Assembly (NCBI GenBank): GCA_025093555.1
Contig: JAIWNF010000025.1
Location: 558,001 to 622,000, forward strand
From: Circinella umbellata
Taxonomy: Eukaryota; Mucoromycota; Mucoromycetes; Mucorales; Lichtheimiaceae
DNA length: 64,000 bases
Direction of reading: 5' to 3'
Below the pieces are notes generated by a model. That model saw nothing but the letters and a program-made list of their open reading frames with translations, was not told where the DNA came from and searched no databases. Below, one piece after another: positions 11,114 to 22,880 of the stretch (the stretch's first letter is position 1; each line of letters starts with the position of its first letter). Position numbers and translations under genes: made by a program.

Positions 11114-12669
11114 AAGTAATTCACACGGTTTGATGATAAAGAGCGGGGGTTATATGAAAAAGAGAAAGGAAAAGTGGGTTCTTTTTGATTATATTTCCAC
11201 AGAATGGGAAAAATCGGCGATTGGATCATTTTATGATCGTGAGTAAAAGTCCCTACGCTTGCACAATCACAATATGCAAAAAGATAAAAAAAAAAGAAAA
11301 TTATTGCGAGCAGTCCTTTTTTTTCTTGAAACAGAAAATAATGCGTCAATTGAACAATAAAGTTAGGAGCGAGTTGGTTTGTTGAGAGCCCAATGGATAA
11401 TATACTGCTGATGTTCCCCTTCTCTAGACAAAAAATGCGCAAAACAAAGCTTTTTTCTTCTAAATAAATAAAATCAAATAAATTTGTACATCATTTTTGA
11501 AATGTACAGATTTTCTCAAACCAATATATTAATACTGTTAACAAAAAAGTTCATGACCCTTTTGAATTTTTTTGTTCTTTTACTGTGGTGATTAGATATT
11601 TAAGTTATATGTACTGCCCGGTTTTGACGTTATTTCCTCATATGCAACTCAGGATAAATGTGTGTGTGTGAAACTACGCATGGATCCAGAAGATTCAGCT
11701 GAAGGAACAAACAAAAAAACTATATAATCCCAAATTTTCTTACACTTTTGTAAACAAAAGTGCAGGTGGTAAGATCGGAAAATTTTCATGGAGTTTTAGT
11801 CTTATTACAGTATATACAGAGCAGTCGTGGGATTTAATCAGTTGGTGTTATGCATATTCGTTAGAAAGGTTTTTATTATTATTTTATTAACTTTTCTTTT
11901 GGTCTTCAAAAGAAAGTTTGTATTGTACTCATCTCTTGCTTGTCATACCTACTGCTATTTCAGCTTATGTTTGTATTTTTTTAACAAGTTGACGCACCAT
12001 ACATACTTTTTGTCTTTGGATAGCAATTTATACATTTGAAAGAAGATTACTGCGTTGAGAAAAAAGTCTTATTTTCTTCTTTGAAATAGCGTGTCATGTT
12101 AATGCAAAAGCGAAGTAATGCTTAACGTGTAATTTGTACGTAATACGTACGCAAATAAATCATATGCCATTTTTATTAAATGAGCGTCATCATTCTAATT
12201 AAAGTTGCAGAAATACCCACTTTTGATATGATATTTTTAAATAACACCAATCAGGTAAACAGCTGGATCAAGCCAATGGTTTGTCATCCCGTTAGGTTAC
12301 CAAGGTTTCTTTTCGGGCAATGGTGGGGAGGTACAGCTATCCTGGTAATATGTTTATGTTAGATCCGGGGGGTGGGGAGCAAATGGATCATCATCATTAT
12401 ACGTAACCAAATAACTCTCACACACTCAATCATGTTAGACAGTGTATAAAGGTACTTTGAATTATGAAAGTTCAATTTCTATTTTCTATGAGGACTTTGA
12501 CACTGTTGTACTTAACTACAGATTCTAAAAAAAAATATCACAAATGGTATAAAAGTAGGATCAAATTTTTTCACTTTCCAATTTCTCATTAGTTTTTTTC
12601 ACACTCTCTCATTTCATTTTATACTTATTGTTACAACATTCTGCTATTACTAAATTATATAATAATAGT
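11114..12669. other. Non-coding spacer and upstream region of the first transporter
   Basis: Short frames here are low complexity. A C+T-rich stretch (CACTTTCCAATTTCTC, CACACTCTCTCATTTC) at 12570-12620 directly precedes the transporter start, as is common in fungal promoters. Confidence 0.5.
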
Positions 12670-14837
12670 ATGTCTCCATCCAGTAGCAATAGTAACGACA
12701 GGGGGTCGATGGAAACTGAAGGTAATAAACCTGTAATTAGTCATATCGATACAGCGTCTCAAGAAAATGGTGAACATGAAGGATCTACTTCTAGTATTGA
12801 CATCGTTATGGAACGTAAGCTTGTACGGAAACTTGATATCCGAATGCTCATATGGTCCTTTTTTGCCTATTTTGCAAATCTCCTTGACCGAAATAATCTT
12901 CGTAAGTAATATACATATACTGGGAAAATGGTTTGGGTATAAATTTATATCCATCGTATCAGTTGGCTAGTATAATTAAATTACTTTTGCTATTATTGTT
13001 TTTGATAGAGAATGCTTTTACTATGGGTATGAAAGATGATTTGGGCTTGAATTCAGAAGTATATAACTGGGCCGTAACAATGTTCTTTATTGGTTATGTT
13101 GTGTAAGTATATACATATCTCTATTTCATTGCTATATTTTCTTTAAGTGTAAAAAGAGAAGTCGGAACGAGTTCATTATTTACTGATACTGCTTTTTAAT
13201 TGATATAAAATAGATTACAGATTCCTAGCAATATGATAATTACAAAACTTTTGCCTCGATGGTTTTTACCTTCTGTAGTTGTCGCGTGGGGTACAATTGT
13301 TTGCTTCATGTCATTGATCACGACGCATCAAGCACTTTGGGGATGTAGACTCCTTATGGGCCTCGTAGAGGTATTTATAGAGAGCATGAGTATATCGGAA
13401 AAGCTGAGACACCTGATAAATTATTAATGATGCCATTTTTATTTTTTATGTTTTTTGCAATATAGGCTGCATTTTATCCCGGTATGATTTTCTTACTTGG
13501 TAGCTGGTATACTAAGGAGGAATTAGGAAAGCGTATGATGATGTTTACCACTGGAAATCAAGTCTCTGGTGCATTCGGAGGGTTAATAGCGGGTAAGTGA
13601 TTCGTTTTTTGATCAAAGTATTTACTTTTTTGATATGGTATACGGCAATTTTGATTATTTATAATTATTATCATTTCCAGGTGGAATTGCAGATCATCTA
13701 GATGGTGCTGCTGGCCTTGCAGGCTGGAAATGGCTCTTCATTGTCGAAGGATTAATTGGTGTAGTTATCGGTCTCGTTGGATATTTCGCCTTACCAAACT
13801 TTCCCCATCATAAGACCTACTGGCTTACAGAAGAAGAACGACAGACTGCAATTAAACGAATTGAACGACAAGGTAGTAAAGTTAAATCTGCCACATTTAA
13901 CCTTAAAACGTGAGTAGAAAATTTAATTCATGTTACTAATTGTGATATACCACTAAAATTATTATTACTAACGAATTTACTTTCTTTTTAAAATACACAT
14001 GTCCATAGTATTACAAATGTCCTGGCAACACCTTATGCTTGGCTTCAAGTTATTAATTTTTCATGTATCTATATTGGAAATCAAATGTCTCTCAACTTCG
14101 CCATTGTATTGCGTGAAATGGGTTATGAAGTTGCTTTTAGTAACTATATGAACACGCCAGCATACTTATTCGGTGCCATCACTGCTATCTGTGTTGCATG
14201 GTCATCGGACAGGACTGGTGATCGTATTTGGCACGTTGCTTTAACCGAATTGTGGGTTGGTGTATGGTACCTCATTTTGGCCATTGTCGGTCATGGGAAC
14301 AATCCACCAGCTCTTCTCTTTGTAGGTGTATATGCAATTGCTGTAAACATTTCTCTGCCAGCACTTTGTTTAGCCTGGGTAAGCTTAATAATATCAGTAA
14401 TGCCGTGTCTCTAGTCTGAAAACTAATATTTTTTTGTCTATCGTTGAAAGGTAACCGAAATATATCAAAATGACCATAATTCTCGTGCTGTTGCTATTGC
14501 GTTTATCAACGCTGTCGGCAATCTAGCACCCAACTTCATTAATCTACGAGCATGGGTCGTATCGGATGCCCCTGCCTTTTGTAAGTATTATTAATCTTTT
14601 TTTAGCATGGGAAGAGAAAAGGCACAAAAAAAAAAAAAATCCTGTATTTTTTTTGCTGACATGCTTATTTAAAAAACAGTTAATGGCAAGATGACGTCGA
14701 TGGGAATGAGTTTTGGAGCTGTAATACTTACATTATTTATCGCATATTTGCTTCGTATTGAGTTTATGCTTCCACAACCTGTCGAAAGAAAAGGCGTTAA
14801 AGACCTTGAAGAAGCTGATACATATTCGAAACCGTAA
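12670..14837 (+). CDS. MFS transporter, anion:cation symporter (allantoate permease/Dal5-like) family
   Basis: Eight exons, in phase throughout: 12670-12901, 13009-13102, 13214-13370, 13466-13592, 13681-13909, 14009-14378, 14451-14580, 14680-14837; 498 aa. The N-terminus is Ser/Glu-rich and cytosolic, then KLDIRMLIWSFFAYFANLLDR (TM1 with the D-R-N-N-L loop), LQIPSNMIITKLLPRWFLP, GLVEAAFYPGMIFLL, GWKWLFIVEGLIGVV, then a central loop and six more membrane segments. The TM1 Asp-Arg-Asn and the G-W-R/K-W-L-F-I-x-E-G block are hallmarks of the ACS family (Dal5, Tna1, Seo1). It should be a plasma-membrane importer of small organic anions; the substrate cannot be told. A start at 12670 is chosen because no in-frame ATG lies upstream. 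A close paralogue lies inverted at 20645-22880. Confidence 0.92.
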
Positions 14838-15202
14838 AATAGATATCTGTTATACTCTTAACATATTTAAACTAGTAAAAATAACTTTAATTTATAATTG
14901 TTTATAATCATATCATACCCACACTCATTATCCATTCTTCCCCGGGCTAGTAGCTTATCTTTTAATTTAATAAAAAGCTTTATAATTCTCGAATTTTTTA
15001 GTCGAACGAAATAGTTCAAAGTTATAAAAAAAATAGATGTACAAAAGCCGAGCATTCTTATTTTATTACTATTATTATTATTACTATTATTTGATATTAA
15101 CATATTATTTCCGTTTGCCAAATTCCTCACTAGAAAAAAAAACATGTTAGTAAAAAAGAAGACCAAAAAATGCTGTTATTAACTCGTTTGTTGTTCAAAT
15201 AC
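14838..15202. other. Tail-to-tail spacer between the transporter and eIF2B delta
   Basis: A+T-rich, with a TTATTACTATTATTATTATTA run at about 15061-15090. It holds the 3' ends of two convergent genes. No terminator-like structure can be assigned in a eukaryote. Confidence 0.5.
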
Positions 15203-17209
15203 TTACTTGTATTCACGCCAAATCTGAAATTATAAACAATAAAAAAGTTAAACATCTGGTGTTTGTATCTAAAGTTTGTTACATATACATATTTGAATAG
15301 AAAAAAACTGCTTACTACTGGAGCCGATGTACAAGGAATAAGACCAACTTCTGTTACAACTAATGTAATATATTTTGATGGTGTCACATCATACAATAAA
15401 TTAAGTAATCTCAAATTCGGTTGTTCACGCCAAGAAGATAGTGCAGATTCAGTGGGGGTAGGATGAGTTTGATGACAAGAGTTATAAACTGGTTTTGTAT
15501 CAACAAGCTCATCAGGATTGCCTAAAAAGTGCCCATCAAAGATAAATGTATTATTAATAGATGTAAATTTCTTTAACAGAACCTTGGTCATTTTTTCTTT
15601 TAAAACTATATCCGCACACATACCAATTTCATTTAGGACCAAAGAATCTACTTGTGTTCGGTTGACAAATTTGTACGTCTCACAACAAATCATAACAGGA
15701 ATTTGCTTGTCCCGAGCAGCCATTGCAACCATAGCCGTTCCAACTCTGGAATAAACTGCCCCATTGTTAAGTAAAGCATGGGCACCCATGATTACTTTGG
15801 TTACTGATCGTAAAGCAACATAAACACTAGATAATAAGTAATAAGAACAATCTACACCTGCTGCTGCTAATCGTCGCAATAGATGCTTTCCTATTAAATA
15901 CAATTAAACGCATTAATAATAATGGTTTTTTATGTGCTCATCCCACTAGTATTATATCAAAATCCTCATTCACCTTCAAGCAAAGGACGGCTGTCAACAA
16001 TGATAACCTTGAAATCAATTCCCTTTCTCTTTGTCTCCAATAACAAACTCTCGACAACAGATGATTTTCCATAAGTCAAAATTACTTCTCCATCCTGAAT
16101 CTTTTGTAATCCATTTTGAACGATTAATTGATCAGCCATAGTGATACGTTCTCGGATAAAATGTTCGATGGCCTCAATGAGTCTACTTCTAGCCTATATA
16201 TGTTGAAAAAATATAATTGTCAAATTACTTTCCTTCTATTATTTTATCTCCGTTACCGTGCTTTCGGTTGTTTACCTCATCGTCTGAAAGAGGAGGATCT
16301 TCTTCTACAATATCAGAGATTTCTTTCTTTAGCCATCGAATACATTCACGCATACTCAATGACATAGGTCGAGTTCCCAAAAGATAGGCAATATGTGGAT
16401 CAAGATGTTTTTGAATGTTTCGTGCAAATGTAGCATCAGCTGGTGGTCGATGATCTTCGATAACCTATATCATTCGGTTCACAATATCCATCAATTATCT
16501 TTTTTATCCATTTATTATCACATGAAATACATCTTACTTTTTAATCCCCCAACGTAATAACCCAGGATAATAAACCTAGCAAACTTTACCTTTGAAAATG
16601 TTTCCAGCATAGCGACACATCGAGCATTTGAACCAACAATCTTATGTTCTGAAAAATACAAGCCTAATGCCAAAACTGCAGGATGTAAATCCTTATTAGT
16701 ACTTGTCTCCGGTTTCTTTGGTGAATCTAAATGCATCAACCAAGGAACTTCATTTTGATCTGTCTTTGATGCTCTAGCTTTTTTCTTTTGTTTATCATCA
16801 GCCGTCGATTGTTGTGTTTGTTTTTCCAGTTGTTGTTGTGGTTGTTGAGCTTTTTTATTCGTTGATTCTATCTCTGCTGCCTTTTTGGCAGACTTTGGTA
16901 AGCCAGCTGCGACACGACCCTGTTTTGCCAATCGCTGTTGTTCTTGAAGAGCACGACGTTCAGCTTTGGTCATGTCCTTTTGTGATTTACGAGGTGGTTG
17001 TTGTTGCTGCTGTTGATTTTGATTTTGATTTTGTTGTGCGATTTGTGGACTACCCGCTTCACTGCTAGCTTTGCTTTGTTTAGTATCGCTACTTCCACGG
17101 CTACTAGCTGGTGATGTTCCTCGTTGCTTTTCCTCTGGCGCAAGCCATTGATTTTCATACGAAGAACTCAATGGTGCGCTTGCTGCTTGTTTTTGGGCTG
17201 CCACGGCAC
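15203..17209 (-). CDS. GCD2: Translation initiation factor eIF2B subunit delta
   Basis: Exons on the minus strand: 17209-16590, 16464-16276, 16193-15974, 15890-15316, 15223-15203. About 539 codons are visible. eIF2B is the guanine-nucleotide exchange factor for eIF2; delta is one of the regulatory subunits (alpha, beta, delta) with the Rossmann-like fold. The N-terminal ~170 residues are low complexity (Gln runs, KKKARASK) with MTKAERRALQEQQR, a signature of the delta subunit. The C-terminal domain has ILTYGKSSVVESLL, IMGAHALLNNGAVYSRVGT, IPVMICCETYKF and the end YDVTPSKYITLVVTEVGLIP. The last exon encodes only IWREYK. The 5' end is unresolved: the first recognised exon begins two bases into a codon. 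The only nearby candidate start exon at 17325-17299 (MDPTANKSS, GTAAAG donor) is one base out of phase, and a second candidate at 17526-17490 (MAKKHQLFQ, GTAAGT donor) is also out of phase. Confidence 0.93.
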
Positions 17210-17933
17210 CTGGAACAAGAAGTGGCTAATTTTTATATTTTAGTTTCTATGCATTAAACAATAATGTATATTTTAAAGCCATGAATGTATTTCTTTACCG
17301 AAGATTTATTCGCAGTAGGGTCCATTTGGTTAAAACGCGTGTGGTGAAAGCTCGGTTTTTGACGACGACTTGTTTTTTAACAACACAAAGAAGCGAAAAA
17401 AAAAGACGGAGTTCATTGGAAATTTTTTTCTTTAGTCTTTTAAATGGCATAATAAAGTATGATTCAGCGAGCTGACGAAAGGAAAGCCCACTTACGTTTG
17501 AAATAATTGATGCTTTTTTGCCATGGTCTAGCAATGCGGGATAAAAACAGAAGAAAGAAGGTGTGCCAATATAAAAGTTTAATTATCGATCATGATATAC
17601 TAAATTGTGAAGTTGTTGTTGTCATGATGTACCTGCTATGAGTCATTAAATCATGAATAGGAAATGCCTAGAAACCCAGTCCAACTTACCGTTGCTACTA
17701 ACCAATTTACAAGTCAAAATTAATTTGTTGCCATGGATACATAAATGACTTCGATAAAATTTTACAGCATGTCATATAATCGGTTAAGTCTAGGACATCA
17801 AACATTTTTTCCAATTTTTATTATTATTTAGGATGGATTAAAAAGATTTACGTAGGGTCAAGAATAATTTGTGCAAAAGGTAAACAGCAAGATGGAGCAC
17901 TCTTTTATTTTTGAAAAAGGGAGAGATGTACAA
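17210..17933. other. 5' flank of eIF2B delta; 3' flank of the dehydrogenase
   Basis: Contains the two candidate first exons of eIF2B delta described above and its likely promoter. No independent gene is seen from about 17530 to 17933. Confidence 0.5.
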
Positions 17934-19080
17934 CTACTTATCAGAAGAATAAATCAAGCCAATTTCTTTTCGCCATTTGTCAACTGCACGGATCTGACCC
18001 ATACTGTCCTCCCAGGTCATATACTTGCATTCCTTCTCGCCTTGGAAAATAGCATCTGCGACAGCATCAGCTTCAATGGCATAGAGATCAGTTTCAACAA
18101 GATCAAAAAATACTTGTTGTGGTTCCTTGCCATATTCTGCAAGTTCAATTTTCATAGGAGCCATATCAGGCAAATCGGGTCTCCATAGATTGGGTGCAGT
18201 AATGGTTCCTTTGCTGCCAAATACCGTCACGCTGCTGTCAGTATTGGCAAAAATACCAGTGAAAAGCTGTGCAGAGATCTTGTCATCAAATGATAATGAT
18301 GCAGTTGTCCACTCATCTACTTTAGTATCGGGTTGGATATGACCAACAGCCTTAATTTCAGTTGGATTGGCAAAATCTTTGTTTATAGCAGCACCAGCAA
18401 TCAAACGGGCAAATGACATAGGATCTATAAAGATTTTTTTTAGAAACTTGAGTTAGTACATGTATCTTAATTATAACTCTATATAGTTATATAAAAAAAA
18501 GAATATTGATCTACATATATAATCGTAACTTACATCCACCAATATCCAAAATAGCGCCACCACCCAACTCATTTCTCCATAATCTTGAGGTAGCACCTAA
18601 AGGACGTCCATCAAATGCAAAGTTTGCGCGAATCAACTTGACTTCACCAACAGCATCATCTTGAATCAATTCAACAATTTTTCGTGTTTGTGGGTGGCAT
18701 CGATACATGTATGCTTCCATCAAGAACACGTCGTTTTTCTGGGCAGCTGCAAGAATCCGTGTCGCTTCTTCTTCATTCATTGCAAAAGGTTTTTCAACAA
18801 GAACATGTTTTTTGGCTTGGGCTACTTGAATGGCAACTTCACAATGTTGGGGATGAGGGGTAGAAATGTAGACAATGTCGACTGAAGGATCCTTCAACAA
18901 ATCAGCATAAGTAGCGTAACACTTGTCTTCAGGGACTCCATATTGAGAACCAAACTTGACGGCTGTCTCTTTAGCTCGGCTACCAATGGCAACAAGTTCT
19001 CCTTTCTTTGCTTTTTTCAGCCCAATGGCAAAAGTATGTGCAATACTTCCAGTACCAATGATTCCCCACTTAAGCGACAT
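17934..19080 (-). CDS. Gfo/Idh/MocA-family NAD(P)-dependent oxidoreductase (dihydrodiol/xylose dehydrogenase-like)
   Basis: Two exons, 19080-18534 and 18424-17934, joined in phase; 345 aa. The N-terminal Rossmann fold begins KWGIIGTGSIAHTFA (GxGxxA nucleotide-binding loop), with VDIVYISTPHPQHCE and the family hallmark HVLVEKPFAMNEEEA (E-K-P, catalytic Lys). LMEAYMYRCHPQ and GGAILDIGGYPMSFAR follow; the latter carries the G-G-x-x-x-D-x-G-x-Y/C motif in which the second half of the active site lies. Length and motifs fit dimeric dihydrodiol dehydrogenase and fungal D-xylose 1-dehydrogenase relatives. No targeting peptide is visible, so it is probably cytosolic. Exact substrate unknown. Confidence 0.93.
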
Positions 19081-20644
19081 GGTTTTTTTTTAGTTGCGTG
19101 TGAAAAGGAAAGAAAGATAAAAAAAAAAATTAGAAAAAACAGGGTCTAAAATACGGGGCATCATGTCGGTGAATATGTAACGGTGGGAAAATAAGTTTGT
19201 GTAAGCTCAGGTATTGGTTAAAATCAACAGGGTCCCTCTCCGCATTATATAATAATCCCAGTTCGTCTCACATTCCGCCACAAGTGGGTAAACCTTTGAG
19301 GTTCTTAATGGACAACTATATATGACGTGTTCAAAAAGAAATTGTTATCATTGTATCTAAATCTTTATTTTGAGTATTACACTTAACTCCGCTACACTAG
19401 CATATTAACATGATCCCATTACTCTTATTATGGAATTAGATTTCTAATCCTTCAAAACATACCTGTTTTTTAAAATGCAGTAGAAGTACTGACCTTGTAG
19501 TTGATCGCTTTGCCTGAAGTATAATGCGAGAATATGGCGCTTTTGCACTTGGTGAAATAGAAATGTACCTGTTTCAAGAATGTGGTGCTGAAGAATAATC
19601 CTACACCACGACACCGGTCGCTTGATGCAGCTTGCTACCGTACTGTAGTTCTGTGCTACATACGTGTCAAGTTTCTTCGTACTGTACTCTTAAGGAGCAC
19701 GACAGTAGAAAAGCCAGCTGGAATAGTAAGAGTTGTGTACACGCATTTTGGCGTTATTCATAAAAATAAATTGATAAGCATTCGTAATTTAGCTTCTGCT
19801 TGAAAAATATCAGATAAAGTGTATAAAATTATGGACGTTTCTAGTGTAAAAAAAATATACAAATTTTTTAGTGATAGGCCATATTGGGCGGGAAGACTCG
19901 TGGGGCTTTTTATAGCTCTGTTATCTTGTCGTCATTGTCTATTAAATCAAGACGTTGTGCTGTGATACGTACCACTCTTATTTGTTCATCCGCTTGTTCG
20001 GTGGTTCTTTTATGTAGTTACGTACTCCAAATTATAGCAGTTTTTAATTTTTAAGTTTTGTAAAAAAAAAGATAAAAGAAGAGAAGAAATAGAAAAAGAC
20101 AAAAGAATGTTGGTAGCTAAACGACTAAGAATAGTCCGCACTGTTCATACTATGGCTTATTTGATGGGATAATGACGTATCGGTTTTATAACGGTTTCCA
20201 GATTGCTTATACACTAGTAAAGTTTACGTTAAATATAGCCTTATCTATCACGCATTTATCTATGGATCTACTGATACGTATCTACGAATATCTAAACTGA
20301 TTTATTATCGCAATTCCATAGGTATGGAGTGAGATACCCACCCATTCATCAATAAGGTTGGAAACAAAGTTTTTTTAATAATCCCTCAACATTCGAGATT
20401 TTCTTTATACAGCTAATATGAACAAAATGCTTGACAACAAAAGCAATAATGTATATATATGTATATATATATATTATAATCAAATAATAGTAGAGTTACA
20501 TATTTGATTTCACTTATTAAGAGCCAATAGATATAATAAAAAATTACAAGTTTGATAATACGTATGTTATATATTATATTTCTTTACAAAAAGATTGATT
20601 ACGTAGTAAAAATTGAATCCTGATTACTACATTATTACTGGGTA
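19081..20644. other. Intergenic region between the dehydrogenase and the second transporter
   Basis: Upstream of the dehydrogenase there is an A-rich and then mixed region. No supportable gene is seen. The plus-strand frame at 19582-19803 has no recognisable features. A TA-repeat (TATATATG/TATATATA) lies at 20452-20474. Confidence 0.5.
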
Positions 20645-22880
20645 TCACTTTAGTCCGTCATTTGTCTCCTCATCCTTCTTCTTGCTTTTGGTCGCCTTTG
20701 GAATCATGAACTCTATTTTAACTAACCACCAAATAAAAATAGTCAATGCTACTGATGCAAAGCTCATTCCCATAGAAACAATCTTTCCTAGCCCTAAACA
20801 ATAAAAGTGAAATTAATTTTTTTGCTTTTGAAACATCATCCGTTCATAACATTTTGTAAACTTACAGAACGTTGGTGCGTCGGAGACCACCTAGTTTAAT
20901 AAAATAAAAGTCAATATAAAAAGTAAACTATTATACATATACTAAAGTAGAAAAAAAAAGAACTTACCCAAGCACGGACGTTTACAAAATTAGGGGCCAA
21001 GTTCCCGATTGCATTTATAAAAGCAATGGCAACGGCTCTTGTATTATGATCTGCCTTGTATATTTCATTTGCCCACGTCAAACTCAAAGCGGTAATTGAT
21101 ATGTTGGCAGTTATTGCGTATGTACCAACAAATACTAATCCAGCTGGATTATCACCATGGTTCACAACAGCCAATATCAAAAACCAGATACCAACCCAAA
21201 GTTGTGCTCCTGCGATGTGAAATGCACGGTCCCCTAAAGTAATAATGATAATGAGAATATATCAAGTTCTATGTTAGCAAAATTGGGTTTGCAAAGAAAA
21301 CAGCTGCTTTATATTTTTTTTTTCATCTTTCACCTGTTTTATCAGATGAGTAACCGATAGTAAAAGCAAGAACTGCACCAAATAAGTATGCTGGGGTATT
21401 CATGTAGTTTGAAAAAGCTACGTCGTAACCCATTCCTCGCAAAATGATGGCAAAATTGAGTGACATATTATTTCCAATATAAATGCAAGCGAAATTAATG
21501 ATCATAAGCCAAGCATAAGGGGTTGCCATAACATTGGCTATACTATTATTATACAAATTTAGTTATTACGTAATAAAATTATTATACATCACCGTATCCT
21601 CATTTTTTTTCATGTAGAGTAAATTGTGGAATAAGGCTACTTACGTTCTCCAGCTATATGCTTTAGACACAACTTGTTTACCTTGCTCTTGTACTCGTGT
21701 AACGGCAAGTACACGCTCTTCTGGTGTGAGCCATTTTGTATTGTGTGGGAAATTAGGCAAAAGAAAATATCCAGCGACACCGACTACCACACCAATTAAC
21801 CCTTCTACAATAAAGAGCCATTTCCAAGCCGGAAGGCCAGCAGCACCATGCATTGTATCAGCAATCCCACCTGATAATATTAATAATAGTAATGATAGTC
21901 ATAAATTAACATTTATCATAATAAAAGAGAGTTAGTATTGTGTTTTCCTTTGCTTCATTGATCAAGAAAAAGACGGGAATCCGTTTACTTACCTGCAATT
22001 AATCCACCAAATGCACCTGAGACTTGATTTCCTGTTGCGAAAAACATAGTTCTTTTTCCCAATTCCTCACTAGTATACCAGCTACCAAGTAAGAAAATCA
22101 TTCCTGGGTAAAAAGCAGCCTCAGAAAGTCCTATAAAATTGAAGGGTTTAAATTAGGAAGGTGGGAAAAAGTATAACTTGATATTTAAATAGGTTATAAA
22201 ACACCTTCACTAACAAATTTCAATATTATCCATCTTACCAAGACATAAACGCAATCCCCATAAGGCTTTGTAGTCATTGACTAACGCCATAAAGCTAACA
22301 ACACATCCCCAAAGAATAACGACAGAAGGAAGAAGCCAACGGGGTGAGAATTTTGTAATAATAATGTTGCCTGGAATTTGTAACCTGTATTTTTTTTTAT
22401 CATGGCATGAGTTAATAATATATAGCTTTATCAAATACGTACTAGTATCATTATTAAAAGTTTAATTAAAGAGCAAGATTTCATAACAATATACATACAC
22501 AATATAACCAATAAAAAACATAGTTACTGCCCAGTTATACACAGCCGAATTGAGATCCAAGTCTTTCTCCATACCCATAGTGAAAGCATTTTCTATTGTA
22601 ATAATGTAAGTAATTGTCTTGCTTTAATATGTATATTGACACCCGAAATAAAAAAAAATTAATAAAGCATACGTAAATTATTTCGATCCAGCAAATTTGC
22701 AAAATACGCTAAAAATGACCAGAGCAACATTCGCATATCGAGTTTTCGTACCAGACGCTTTTCGATATCAGGATCAATATTTAATACTTTATCCATTTGG
22801 TGATCACTTATAGGAGAGTGGGGTTTACCATCAGATGAAGAACCTTCCTTACTATGAGCACTCTCAGCCGTGGTGTCCAT
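20645..22880 (-). CDS. MFS transporter, anion:cation symporter family (paralogue of 12670-14837)
   Basis: Nine exons, all in phase: 22880-22673, 22592-22499, 22384-22239, 22130-21993, 21870-21645, 21542-21334, 21233-20968, 20890-20866, 20793-20645; 486 aa. It has the same landmarks as the first transporter: KLDMRMLLWSFLAYFANLLDR, LQIPGNIIITKFSPRWLLPS, PAWKWLFIVEGLIGVVVG, NNMSLNFAIILRGMGYD, SNYMNTPAYLFGA and ADHNTRAVAIAFINAIGNLA. Most intron positions are shared, but the intron after L-A-W in the first gene (14379-14450) is absent here, while an extra one interrupts the KTGDR loop (21333-21234). The last residues are Lys/Glu-rich. It is head-to-head with the Tdp1 neighbour's 3' flank across 2.9 kb. 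Substrate unknown. Confidence 0.92.

Noticed and set aside
16814..17068. Plus-strand frame of Val/Phe-rich sequence
   Set aside because: It is the antisense reading of the Gln/Lys-rich exon of eIF2B delta.
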